A program made the position numbers and the translations under genes. Positions 16,813 through 24,320 of a stretch of 64,000 bases of DNA are shown here, piece after piece. Within the stretch, counting starts at the first letter, position 1. Each line of letters begins with the position of its first letter. Origin of the DNA: Candidatus Sphingomonas colombiensis (GTDB lineage: Bacteria; Pseudomonadota; Alphaproteobacteria; Sphingomonadales; Sphingomonadaceae); the NCBI GenBank assembly GCA_029202845.1, contig CP119315.1:2945001-3009000 (forward strand). The letters are read 5' to 3'. The notes beneath the pieces were generated by a model, which worked only from the letters and a program-made list of their open reading frames with translations, was not told the origin of the DNA and ran no database searches.

Positions 16813-18181
16813 ATGCTTCCCGATATCGCTTCACGATCACAAGCGCGACGATGTTGAACAATAGGGTGACGATGAACAGGGTAAGGCCAAGCGCGAAAGC
16901 GGCCAGCGTCTTGGCGCTGTCGAACTCCGCTTCGCCGGTCAGCAGGTCGACGATCTGCTTGGTGACGGTGGTGGTGCTGGCGAAGGGGTTGAGCGTCAGT
17001 GTCGCGACGCCGGACGCCGCCATCACCACGATCATCGTCTCGCCGATCGCGCGGCTGATCGCCAGCAGCGCGCCGCCGACCACGCCGGGCAACGCGGCCG
17101 GGAGCAACACTTTGCGGATCGTTTCCGATGGCGTCGCGCCGAGCGCGAGGCTGCCGTCGCGCATCGAGGCGGGCACGGCGGCGAGCGAATCGTCGGCGAG
17201 CGATGAGACGAAAGGGATGATCATCACCCCCATCACCATCCCCGCCGCGAGCGCGCTTTCCGACGAGGCGGAGGCGACGCCGAGTGATACGCCAAGGCTC
17301 CGCACCGCGGGCGCCACGGTGAGCGCGGCGAAATAGCCGTAAACGATGGTCGGCACGCCGGCGAGAATCTCCAGCATCGGCTTCATCCAGCGCCGTGTGG
17401 CCGGTCGGGCATATTGTGTGAGATAGATCGCGCTCATCAGCCCGAACGGGATGGCGATGATCATCGCGATCACCGCGCCGATGAAGAACGTGCCCCAGAA
17501 CAGCGGCACTGCGCCGAGCGAGGCGCCCGGGTCGTTCGGGTCGATCACCTGCGGTGACCAATGGGTGCCGAACAGGAAATCACTGATTGGCACAATCGAG
17601 AAGAAACGTGCGCTTTCGAACAACAGGCTGGCAACGATCCCCATCGTTGTCAGGATCGCGATCAGCGAAGCGGCCAGAAGCAGCCCCATCGTCAGCCGCT
17701 CCACCTGCGTCCGCGCCGAGAAGCCGGGTGCGACGCGCAGGAAGGCGATAGCGCCGGTGCCGAATGCGAGCAGCAGCGCGACGGCGGCCGCAATCAGATC
17801 GTAGCGTTGCTGCGCGGCGGCATAGGCGGGGGCGAGCGTGGCGGAGAGGGCATGGAACGCGCCATAAAGCTGCCCATTTGCGAGGTTGCGCGCTTCGGAC
17901 AGGATGGCCGCGCGTTCGAAGCCGGGGGCGGGGAGGCTACTGGCGGCGGCGGTTGCCAGCACCGCATCGGTCACCATCGCGGGCGAGATCAATCGCCATA
18001 TCAGCAGGAACAGCAGCGGAGGCACGATCGTCCACAATGCAACGAACGTGGCGTGATGACCTGGCAGCGAACTGAACCGCCCCGGCGTCGCCAGCCGGAA
18101 GCGCACTGCGCGCGCGCGGGCGCTGAACCAGCCGGCCGCGCCCAATGCGGCGATCAGGAACAACAGTGCTAGCGGTGACAT
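16805..18181 (-). CDS. pstC: Phosphate ABC transporter permease PstC
   Basis: Second inner-membrane permease of the Pst importer. The 458 residues include an extended N-terminal region with extra membrane segments, common in alphaproteobacteria, and a C-terminal permease domain with the EAA-like ALGATPSETIRKVLLPAALPGVVGG loop region. It starts 16 bases after pstS and overlaps the pstA start by 8 bases. Confidence 0.95.
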   Translation of the reverse strand: MSPLALLFLIAALGAAGWFSARARAVRFRLATPGRFSSLPGHHATFVALWTIVPPLLFLLIWRLISPAMVTDAVLATAAASSLPAPGFERAAILSEARNLANGQLYGAFHALSATLAPAYAAAQQRYDLIAAAVALLLAFGTGAIAFLRVAPGFSARTQVERLTMGLLLAASLIAILTTMGIVASLLFESARFFSIVPISDFLFGTHWSPQVIDPNDPGASLGAVPLFWGTFFIGAVIAMIIAIPFGLMSAIYLTQYARPATRRWMKPMLEILAGVPTIVYGYFAALTVAPAVRSLGVSLGVASASSESALAAGMVMGVMIIPFVSSLADDSLAAVPASMRDGSLALGATPSETIRKVLLPAALPGVVGGALLAISRAIGETMIVVMAASGVATLTLNPFASTTTVTKQIVDLLTGEAEFDSAKTLAAFALGLTLFIVTLLFNIVALVIVKRYREAYE

Positions 18182-18197
18182 GGCAGGCTCTCGCGCA

Positions 18198-19250
18198 TCA
18201 CTTCAACTCTCGCGGGTCGAGCGCGATCTCGTTGCTGATGATCCCGGCGGAACGAGCCTGTGTCGCCGGCGGGGCAGCGATCAGTCCGCGCCGGACGAGC
18301 GGTCCGTTGGCGCCCCACAGCTTCGCATATTGCGCGACGAATTTGCGCAGGCCCGGCACCGCAGGCAAATGCGCCTGCTTCACATAGATATAGAGTGGCC
18401 GGGCGCCCGGATAGCTGCCGTCCGCGATCGTCGCATAAGTTGGCCGTACGCCGTTGACCGGCACACCATCGATGGTGGGGGCGTTTTCTTCCAGGTAACT
18501 GTAGCCGAATACGCCGATCGCATCGGGATTGGCGGCGAGCTTTTGCACGATCAGATTATCGTTCTCGCCCGCGTCGATATAGGCGCCGTCTTCGCGGATA
18601 CGCTGGCAGCGCACCGCGAAGGCGGCGGGATCGCGCTTGCGGAGTTCAGCCGCCTGCGGATCGAACTGTTCGCAGCCCGGCGCGAGGATCAGCTCCGCCA
18701 GCGCGTCGCGCGTGCCGCTGGTCGACGGCGGCCCATAGACCTGTATCCGCGTGGCAGGGAGCGCGGGGTTCACGTCGCGCCAGGTCCGTGCGGTGTTCGG
18801 ACGACCGTTCGGCGTCGCGGCGAGCGCGCGATAGAGTTCCGCCGGCGTTAGCGACATTTTCGCGCCGCGCTTCGATTCGGCGAACGCGATGCCGTCGATG
18901 CCGATCTGGATTTCGAGCAACTGCCCCGCGCCGTTCTTCGCGCAGCTATCATATTCAGCGCGCTTCATCCGGCGCGACGCGTTCACGATATCGGGGTGCG
19001 CCGCACCGATCCCCGCGCAGAACAACTTCATTCCCGCGCCCGTGCCGGTCGATTCGATCACCGGCGGCTTCGCATCCGGCGCGTTGGCGAGGAATTGCTC
19101 GGCGGCGATGGTGGTGAAGGGATAGACGGTCGACGACCCGACAGCCTTGATCTGCTGACGCACGCCACCGCCGCCGCCCGAGGCCTGATCGCGGCAGGCG
19201 CTGAGCGAAAGCGGTATCATCATAAGTAAAGCGAGGCGGCGAATCATCAT
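18198..19250 (-). CDS. pstS: Phosphate-binding protein PstS
   Basis: Periplasmic or lipid-anchored receptor of the Pst importer. The 350-residue protein (from ATG 19250) has a signal sequence ending in a lipobox SLSAC, the ligand-loop VGSSTVYPF at the start of the mature domain, and the phosphate-contact STSGTRDAL near the middle. A start at 19304 would put 18 polar residues before the signal peptide and is unlikely. A Pho box lies directly upstream, so pstS can be transcribed apart from phoR. Confidence 0.93.
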   Translation of the reverse strand: MMIRRLALLMMIPLSLSACRDQASGGGGGVRQQIKAVGSSTVYPFTTIAAEQFLANAPDAKPPVIESTGTGAGMKLFCAGIGAAHPDIVNASRRMKRAEYDSCAKNGAGQLLEIQIGIDGIAFAESKRGAKMSLTPAELYRALAATPNGRPNTARTWRDVNPALPATRIQVYGPPSTSGTRDALAELILAPGCEQFDPQAAELRKRDPAAFAVRCQRIREDGAYIDAGENDNLIVQKLAANPDAIGVFGYSYLEENAPTIDGVPVNGVRPTYATIADGSYPGARPLYIYVKQAHLPAVPGLRKFVAQYAKLWGANGPLVRRGLIAAPPATQARSAGIISNEIALDPRELK

Positions 19251-19292
19251 GTTCCCAATCGCCGTCGGCTGGCGGCGTTCGTTTCGGGCCCG

Positions 19293-19325
19293 CCAGTGTG
19301 ACACTAAGGTTACGCCAATATGACA
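19293..19325 (-). promoter_or_regulatory. Pho box upstream of pstS, overlapping the phoR stop
   Basis: On the minus strand TGTCA occurs at 19325-19321 and again at 19303-19299, exactly 22 bases apart, with a degenerate CGTAA copy midway. Three direct repeats with an 11-base period are the known layout of PhoB sites. The first repeat lies inside the last codons of phoR (stop at 19310-19312). The site is 50-75 bases before the pstS ATG, suitable for activation of a pstS promoter when phosphate is scarce. Confidence 0.72.
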
Positions 19326-20572
19326 GCGGCATCGGCTGCCCGCAGCATCACCGTGACGCGGGTGCCTTCGCCGGGCGTGCTCGCGATATCGAGCCGTCCG
19401 CGATGCCGTTCGACAACATGTTTGACGATCGCGAGGCCGAGCCCCGTTCCGCCCAGCGAGCGGCTCCGCCCGGCATCGACGCGATAGAAACGCTCGGTGA
19501 GGCGGGGCAGATGCTCGGGCGGGATGCCGTCTCCCTGATCGGCCACGACCAGCCGGATCATGCCCGATGCCGCCGGCGCCGCTTCGACACGGATCGGCGT
19601 GCCCGCGCGCCCATATTTCATCGCATTGCCGATCAGATTGTGGAGCAGCTGGGAAAGCTGGATCGCATCCCCCGTCACGGCGGGCAGGCCGGGCGTGACG
19701 TGAAGCGAAATATCCTTTCCGCGTCCATCGCGCGCATCCCCCAGCGCGCGCGTCACTTCCCCGATCAGCCGCGCGAAATCGACCGAATCCGATGGCTGGC
19801 GGAATTTATCCGCCTCGATGCGGGAGAGGCTCATCAGATCCTCGACCAGTCGCTCCATCCGGCGCGCCTCGTCGAACACGATGCGCAGGAAGCGAGCGCG
19901 GATTTCCGGATCTTCGCCGGCCTCGTCCGCCAGCGTTTCGACATAGCCCAGGATCGAGGCGAGCGGGGTGCGCAGTTCGTGGCTGGCATTGGCGACGAAA
20001 TCGACACGCATCTTTTCGGCGGCATGGCTTTCGGTGCGGTCGATCAGGTGAACGAGGCGCCGATCGCCACCGATCGTGTTCGCGCGCATCTCCCAACGCT
20101 GATCGAGTGCGCCGAGCCCGACCAGTTCGATCGGGGGAAGCGTCTCGCCGTGGCGCGGCTCGGAAAGGTGCGTCACCGCCGCCGGATGGCGGATCGCCGT
20201 GCGCACATCCTCACCCGCGACATGGGGGCCGAGGAGCGCGCGCGCTGCACGGTTCGCACTTATCACGCGTGTGCCCTCCACCAGCAGCACCGGCTCCACG
20301 ATCGCGTCGATCGCCACATCGATCGCCGGGGCGGGGGTGGCGATTTCGCGCGCGAATGCTGCGGCCTCCGCGTCGTGCTCTTCGCGCATTTGCGACGCAG
20401 CGAGCAGCGCGACCAGCCCGCCCGCGAGCGTGACGAGCGGCACCTGCCAGTCGTTCGACAGCGAATAGGTTACCATCGCCGTCACGGCGACGATGCCGGC
20501 GGCGAGCCAGCCGCGAGGAGTGATTCCGTCGAGCACGGCGCGGGCTGTAGCCGATCGCGAGCCTGCGCGCAT
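19310..20572 (-). CDS. phoR: Phosphate regulon sensor histidine kinase PhoR
   Basis: Membrane-bound kinase for PhoB. From ATG 20572 it has 420 residues: two membrane segments near residues 20-60, a PAS-like domain, the phosphoacceptor His in NASHELRTPLASILGY, and the ATPase boxes NLIGNAMKYG, DQGDGIPPEH and GGTGLGLAIVKH. A longer open frame from 20713 exists, but its first 47 residues read through a direct-repeat region and look non-coding. It is the first gene of the phosphate cluster, as in Caulobacter. Confidence 0.93.
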   Translation of the reverse strand: MRAGSRSATARAVLDGITPRGWLAAGIVAVTAMVTYSLSNDWQVPLVTLAGGLVALLAASQMREEHDAEAAAFAREIATPAPAIDVAIDAIVEPVLLVEGTRVISANRAARALLGPHVAGEDVRTAIRHPAAVTHLSEPRHGETLPPIELVGLGALDQRWEMRANTIGGDRRLVHLIDRTESHAAEKMRVDFVANASHELRTPLASILGYVETLADEAGEDPEIRARFLRIVFDEARRMERLVEDLMSLSRIEADKFRQPSDSVDFARLIGEVTRALGDARDGRGKDISLHVTPGLPAVTGDAIQLSQLLHNLIGNAMKYGRAGTPIRVEAAPAASGMIRLVVADQGDGIPPEHLPRLTERFYRVDAGRSRSLGGTGLGLAIVKHVVERHRGRLDIASTPGEGTRVTVMLRAADAAVILA

Positions 20573-20576
20573 CCGG

Positions 20577-20639
20577 GCGCAAATGAGTTCATGCGCGGTC
20601 GCGCGTAAATGAGCCCGCGTGCCATCGCGCGTAAATGAG
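20577..20639. repeat. Three direct repeats with a 26-bp period upstream of phoR
   Basis: AAATGAG appears at 20581, 20607 and 20633, spaced exactly 26 bases, each preceded by GCGCA or GCGT. The second and third copies share a longer core, CGCGCGTAAATGAG. The array lies in the gap between the divergent phoR (-) and the small Tat-like gene (+), starting 5 bases before the phoR ATG. It may be a regulator-binding array or a short tandem duplication; its period does not match an 11-base Pho box. Confidence 0.7.
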
Positions 20640-20718
20640 ATCGTAAACGTCCCGGTGCGATACGGTTCGTGCGCCCGACTTGTTTGATTCGGCCGATTGT
20701 GGAAGTGCAACACACCTG

Positions 20719-21129
20719 ATGAGCGACGAGAAAAACATCGCCGACGAACCGCGCGCCGAAGGCGCCACGCGGCGCCGCGCGCTGATGCTCGGCGCGGCGG
20801 GAGCGGCGGCGGTTGTCTCGATCCGCCCGGCGCTGGCGCAGACGGCGGGTTCGGTGCTCACCTGCGAGATACCTGTTCCCGATCCGAGCCGCGCCGGCGG
20901 CTTCATCGATGCCAATGGCAATGTCGTGCCGGCGGGGACCAAGAATGCATTCGCGCCGCCGGTCCGGCCGTTGAACGGGGAAGACGTGCGCCGCGCGATG
21001 GCGACCGGCGGCACGCTGCCCGGCGTCGATTACGAACGCAGCCGCGCCTATATGAAATATGTCGGGCGGTTGCAGCGCGGGACGGCGGGCTTCACCTGTT
21101 TCGCCTCGCTCCAGATGCTGCGGAAATAA
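20719..21129 (+). CDS. Small exported protein with twin-arginine-like leader, first gene of HPr-rel-A-type cassette
   Basis: Not recognised as a named family. The 136 residues begin with a basic leader containing ATRRRALMLGAAGAAAVV and a probable cleavage site after ALA (about residue 40), which resembles a Tat signal. The mature part is about 96 residues with only two cysteines (Cys49 and Cys126), a Pro-rich centre and a GFTCFASLQML end; a disulfide between them is possible. Its genes downstream (PqqD-like, HprK-related kinase, nucleotidyltransferase) follow within 10 bases or overlap, so it may be the substrate of that machinery, but this is inference. ATG 20719 has only a weak upstream GGAAG; an in-frame ATG at 20680 is the alternative. 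Confidence 0.75.
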   Translation: MSDEKNIADEPRAEGATRRRALMLGAAGAAAVVSIRPALAQTAGSVLTCEIPVPDPSRAGGFIDANGNVVPAGTKNAFAPPVRPLNGEDVRRAMATGGTLPGVDYERSRAYMKYVGRLQRGTAGFTCFASLQMLRK

Positions 21130-21137
21130 GCACGCGA

Positions 21138-21401
21138 ATGGCCGCGACGCGCTATCGCGCGCCGGCCCCGGATGGCCTGCGCATCGCGCCGCTCGATGAT
21201 CTGACCGCAATCTATCAGCGCGCGTCGGGCATCACCCATATCGTCGTGGCGCCGGTGCCGGAATTGCTGGAGGCGATGGCGGGCGAATGGCGTACGCTGG
21301 ATGCGCTGGCGGAGACGTTCGGGCTCGCCGCCGATGAGCGCGGCGCGCTGATCGAGCGGCTCGACGAACTGGTTGCCGCCGGGTTGATCGAGGCGGGATG
21401 A
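21138..21401 (+). CDS. PqqD-like peptide chaperone (HPr-rel-A system type)
   Basis: The 87-residue protein shows the PqqD fold pattern: an N-terminal stretch, two short strands (LTAIYQRASGITHIV), then a three-helix winged region ending EERLDELVAAGLIEAG-like. PqqD and related RRE domains bind a precursor peptide and present it to a modifying enzyme. No radical SAM enzyme is nearby; instead it is followed, with an ATGA overlap, by an HprK-related kinase, the arrangement I recall as the uncharacterised HPr-rel-A system. The function of this subfamily is unknown. Confidence 0.82.
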   Translation: MAATRYRAPAPDGLRIAPLDDLTAIYQRASGITHIVVAPVPELLEAMAGEWRTLDALAETFGLAADERGALIERLDELVAAGLIEAG

Positions 21402-22249
21402 GGCACGTCTATTCCGTCCGTATCGGGCCGGCATCCTTTCGCGTCGGATCGGATTGGCGCGCGCCGATCGATCAGCTGCGCACGCTTTACGCCGATTATC
21501 CGGCGTCTGTGGGCGGCATCCCCGATTACAGCGTCCGCCTCTCCGCGACGCGGCCATGGCGGCGCTTCGTGCGCCCGTCGGTGGCGATCGCGGGGGATTA
21601 TATGCTGCCCGATGCCGCGCCCCTGCCGCTGGCGCACGGGTTGCTTGCCGCCGAGATGGCGATGAACCTGCAACTGGCGCTCGGCGAGCGGCGCTTCCTG
21701 CTGCTCCATGCGGCGACGGTGGAGCGAGACGGGCGCGCGATCGTGCTGACCGGCGAATCCGGTGCGGGCAAATCGACGCTGGCGGCGTTGTTCGCGGCGC
21801 GGGGCTGGCGGTTGATGGGGGACGAATTCGCGCTGGTCGATCCGGAGACCGGGTTGCTTCACGCCTTTCCCCGGCTGGTGAGCCTGAAGAACGCCGCGAT
21901 CGCGGTGGTGCGCGCGGCGCTGCCGAACGCCGGTTTCGGCCCGTTGATGCGCGAAACCCCGAAAGGCGACATTCGCCACCTCGTTCCCGATGCGACCGCA
22001 ATCGCCGCGATGGACACGCCCGCGCGGCCGGCGCTTCTGGTATTCCCGCGTTTCGGCTTCACGATGGACGCACGGCCGGTTGGCGCCAGTGAGGCGTTCG
22101 TCCGGCTGACGCAGGCGTCGACCAATTATGTCGCGCTGGGCGAACGCGGCTTCGACGCGCTGACGCGTTTCGTGAGCACGGTGCCGGCGTTCGCGCTGGA
22201 CTATCCCGATGCGGATGCCGCGATCGCCGCGATCGAGGCGGCGGCGTGA
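21398..22249 (+). CDS. HprK-related kinase A
   Basis: A 283-residue P-loop protein resembling the C-terminal kinase part of HPr kinase/phosphorylase. The Walker A motif GESGAGKST is at residues 119-127, preceded by FLLLHAATVE and followed by RLMGDEFALVD, matching the HprK layout. No HPr or other PTS gene is close, and the N-terminal HprK domain is absent, so phosphorylation of HPr is unlikely; the target is not known. The start overlaps the PqqD-like stop and the stop overlaps the nucleotidyltransferase start, so three proteins are made in coupled amounts. Confidence 0.85.
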   Translation: MRHVYSVRIGPASFRVGSDWRAPIDQLRTLYADYPASVGGIPDYSVRLSATRPWRRFVRPSVAIAGDYMLPDAAPLPLAHGLLAAEMAMNLQLALGERRFLLLHAATVERDGRAIVLTGESGAGKSTLAALFAARGWRLMGDEFALVDPETGLLHAFPRLVSLKNAAIAVVRAALPNAGFGPLMRETPKGDIRHLVPDATAIAAMDTPARPALLVFPRFGFTMDARPVGASEAFVRLTQASTNYVALGERGFDALTRFVSTVPAFALDYPDADAAIAAIEAAA

Positions 22250-23271
22250 GCCGGGCGGCGGCGCTGCTCTGCCGGCTGCTCGCGGCACCCGAAACGGCGC
22301 GCTCGCTCGATGCGGCGCAATGGGTGGAGGTGATCGCGGTGGCGCGGGCGGAGTTGCTGATCGGCTCGCTCGCGTTCCGGCTGTGCGGGTTGCCGGTGCC
22401 GCCACGCGTCGACGCGATACTCGCCGCCGCGATCCAGTCGGCCGAGGAGGGGCGGCGGCAGGCTTTGTGGGAGGCGGAGATGGCGCGGCGCGCGCTGGCG
22501 CCGCTGGGTTGCCCGATCGTGCTGCTCAAGGGCACTGCCTTTGTCGCGGCGGGGCTCGACGCGGGGCAGGGGCGGCATATCGGCGATCTCGATATCCTCG
22601 TCCCGCGCACGGCGCTCGATGCGGCCGAGGCGGCGTTGCTGGATGCGGGATGGGAATGGGTGAAGCCCGATCCCTATGACGATGAATATTACCGGCGCTG
22701 GATGCACGAACTGCCACCGCTGATCCACCGCGATCGCGATCGGATGATCGACGTCCACCACACCATTTTGCCGCCGACCGCGCGGACGACGCCCGACGCC
22801 ATGAAGCTGATCGCTGCGGCCGAGCCGCTCGGCAACGGCCTGTCGATCCTGTCGGCGGAGGATATCGTGATCCATGCCGCGATCCATTTGTTCGCCGATG
22901 GCGATCTGTCGGGCGGGCTGCGCAACCTGTGGGATATCGATCGGCTGGTGCGCGAATTCCTGCACCGTGACGGCGATTATCTCACCAAGCTACGCGCGCG
23001 CGCGGTGGAGCATCAGGCGGCGCGCGCGGTCGCGCGGTCGCTCAGGCTTGCGGGGAAGCTGTTCGATACGCCCGTGCCGGACGGGAAAGCCGAGCAAAGT
23101 TTCGACACGCTGGCGCGCCGTCGCCTGCTAGCGCGCGATGGCTGGGGCCGAGGGACATACCCCGCGACCCGCTTCGCCTTTTACGTCCGTTCGCATTGGC
23201 TGCGGATGCCGCCGATGATGCTGGCGCGGCACCTGTGGATCAAAAGCCGGCGTCGCCCCGGAAATGCCTGA
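22246..23271 (+). CDS. Nucleotidyltransferase family protein of the HPr-rel-A-type cassette
   Basis: The 341-residue protein has a nucleotidyltransferase-fold core: LLKGTAF at residues 93-99, then GDLDILVP with the metal-binding Asp114 and Asp116, and a third acidic residue in MIDVHHTI (Asp169). This matches the uncharacterised NTP_transf_5 group (often labelled DUF2204-like). The C-terminal half is helical and basic. It may transfer a nucleotide to a protein or small molecule; the substrate is unknown. The GTG start at 22246 overlaps the kinase stop. Its end overlaps the convergent VanZ-like gene by about 30 bases. Confidence 0.82.
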   Translation: MSRAAALLCRLLAAPETARSLDAAQWVEVIAVARAELLIGSLAFRLCGLPVPPRVDAILAAAIQSAEEGRRQALWEAEMARRALAPLGCPIVLLKGTAFVAAGLDAGQGRHIGDLDILVPRTALDAAEAALLDAGWEWVKPDPYDDEYYRRWMHELPPLIHRDRDRMIDVHHTILPPTARTTPDAMKLIAAAEPLGNGLSILSAEDIVIHAAIHLFADGDLSGGLRNLWDIDRLVREFLHRDGDYLTKLRARAVEHQAARAVARSLRLAGKLFDTPVPDGKAEQSFDTLARRRLLARDGWGRGTYPATRFAFYVRSHWLRMPPMMLARHLWIKSRRRPGNA

Positions 23272-23599
23272 AGATGGCGACGACGGCGATCACCCCGATG
23301 ATGATCGTCGTGTCCGCCACCCAATCCATGATGTCGCAATCGCGATGCAGCGCGGGGAGCGACTGCGCCACCTCGATCAGCGCCCCGAGGAAGGAGAGGC
23401 GCTCACCGACCTGAAGCAGCGATGCCTTGGGATAAGCGAGGATGGCGAGCACCGTCAGCGTGCCGAATGCCGCCATATGCTGCCATTTGTCGCCAACGGG
23501 AAGCGCGGGCGGCTGCGGCAGCAACGCCATCGTGATCGCGAAGGTCAGCGCGATCGCGAGCAGCAATCGCCAGAAGGTCAGGCGTTCTTGATGGGTCAT
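23240..23599 (-). CDS. VanZ-like membrane protein
   Basis: A 119-residue protein with three or four hydrophobic segments and the VanZ-like pattern DKWQHMAAFGTLTVLA followed by GALIEVAQSLPALHRDCDIMDWVADT. VanZ of enterococci gives low-level teicoplanin resistance, but most proteobacterial members have no known role. ATG 23599 (MTHQERLTFW) overlaps the gph stop by four bases, so it is read from the gph transcript. Confidence 0.8.
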   Translation of the reverse strand: MTHQERLTFWRLLLAIALTFAITMALLPQPPALPVGDKWQHMAAFGTLTVLAILAYPKASLLQVGERLSFLGALIEVAQSLPALHRDCDIMDWVADTTIIIGVIAVVAIFRHFRGDAGF

Positions 23600-24258
23600 A
23601 GTTTCTCGAGTGCGGAGATCAGTTCGTCGAAATGCGCGATCACGGCTTCCGCCCCGAGCGTCTCGACCGGTTGGTTGAGGAAGCCGAACGCGCAAGCGAC
23701 CGCGGGTATCCCGGCGGCATGCGCGGCATCGACGTCAAAACTCGAATCCCCGACGAACGCCGCGCGACCGCCGCCGCAGCGCGCGATCATCGCCTCGATC
23801 GGCAGAGGCGAAGGCTTGCCGACGCCGAGAGTATCGCCGCCGATGATCGTCGCGAAACGGTTGCTGAGGCCGAGCGCGTCGAGGATCGGCCGGGCGAAAT
23901 CCTCTCGCTTGTTGGTCATCACCGCCAGCGTGACGTTGCGCGCCGCCAGCGCGTCCAGCGCGGCGATCATGCCCGGAAAAGGGATGGTATCGACCACCAG
24001 ATTTGCCGCGTAGAAATCGAGCAGCAACGGAAACAATCGATCCAGCAGCGGCTCGTCATACCCGCCGGTGACGGTCAGCGCTTGGGTGAGCATACGCCGC
24101 GCCCCGCCGCCGATCATCGCCCGGACAGCATCGACCGGCACGGGCGCGCGACCATCAACGGCCAGCGCGTGATTTACCGCCGCCGCCAAATCCGCGCTCG
24201 TATCGAGCAGCGTGCCATCGAGATCGAAACCCACGATTGTGAACGGAAAAACATGCAT
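23596..24258 (-). CDS. gph: Phosphoglycolate phosphatase (HAD family)
   Basis: HAD hydrolase that clears 2-phosphoglycolate, a product of DNA repair of oxidised ends. The 220-residue protein has motif I FDLDGTLLDTSADL with the nucleophile Asp, motif II AVMTNK, and motif III/IV FVGDSSFDVDAAHAAG. The Gph call rests on the overall pattern GRAPVPVDAVRAMIGGGARRML, a typical cap domain. The start is placed at ATG 24258, where family similarity begins; an ATG at 24300 is also in frame. Confidence 0.87.
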   Translation of the reverse strand: MHVFPFTIVGFDLDGTLLDTSADLAAAVNHALAVDGRAPVPVDAVRAMIGGGARRMLTQALTVTGGYDEPLLDRLFPLLLDFYAANLVVDTIPFPGMIAALDALAARNVTLAVMTNKREDFARPILDALGLSNRFATIIGGDTLGVGKPSPLPIEAMIARCGGGRAAFVGDSSFDVDAAHAAGIPAVACAFGFLNQPVETLGAEAVIAHFDELISALEKL

Positions 24259-24320
24259 CGGACAGGTGCCAGACAGCAGCGCTCTGGAAATGGCAAGCAT
24301 CCAATGCGAAAGCGCACTTT

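Noticed and set aside
21138..21401. Assignment to pyrroloquinoline quinone synthesis because of the PqqD-like protein
   Set aside because: No pqqA, B, C or E is nearby and the protein is followed by a kinase and nucleotidyltransferase; the fold is shared by many peptide-binding proteins.
21398..22249. HPr kinase controlling carbon catabolite response
   Set aside because: The protein lacks the N-terminal HprK domain and no HPr or PTS gene is close.
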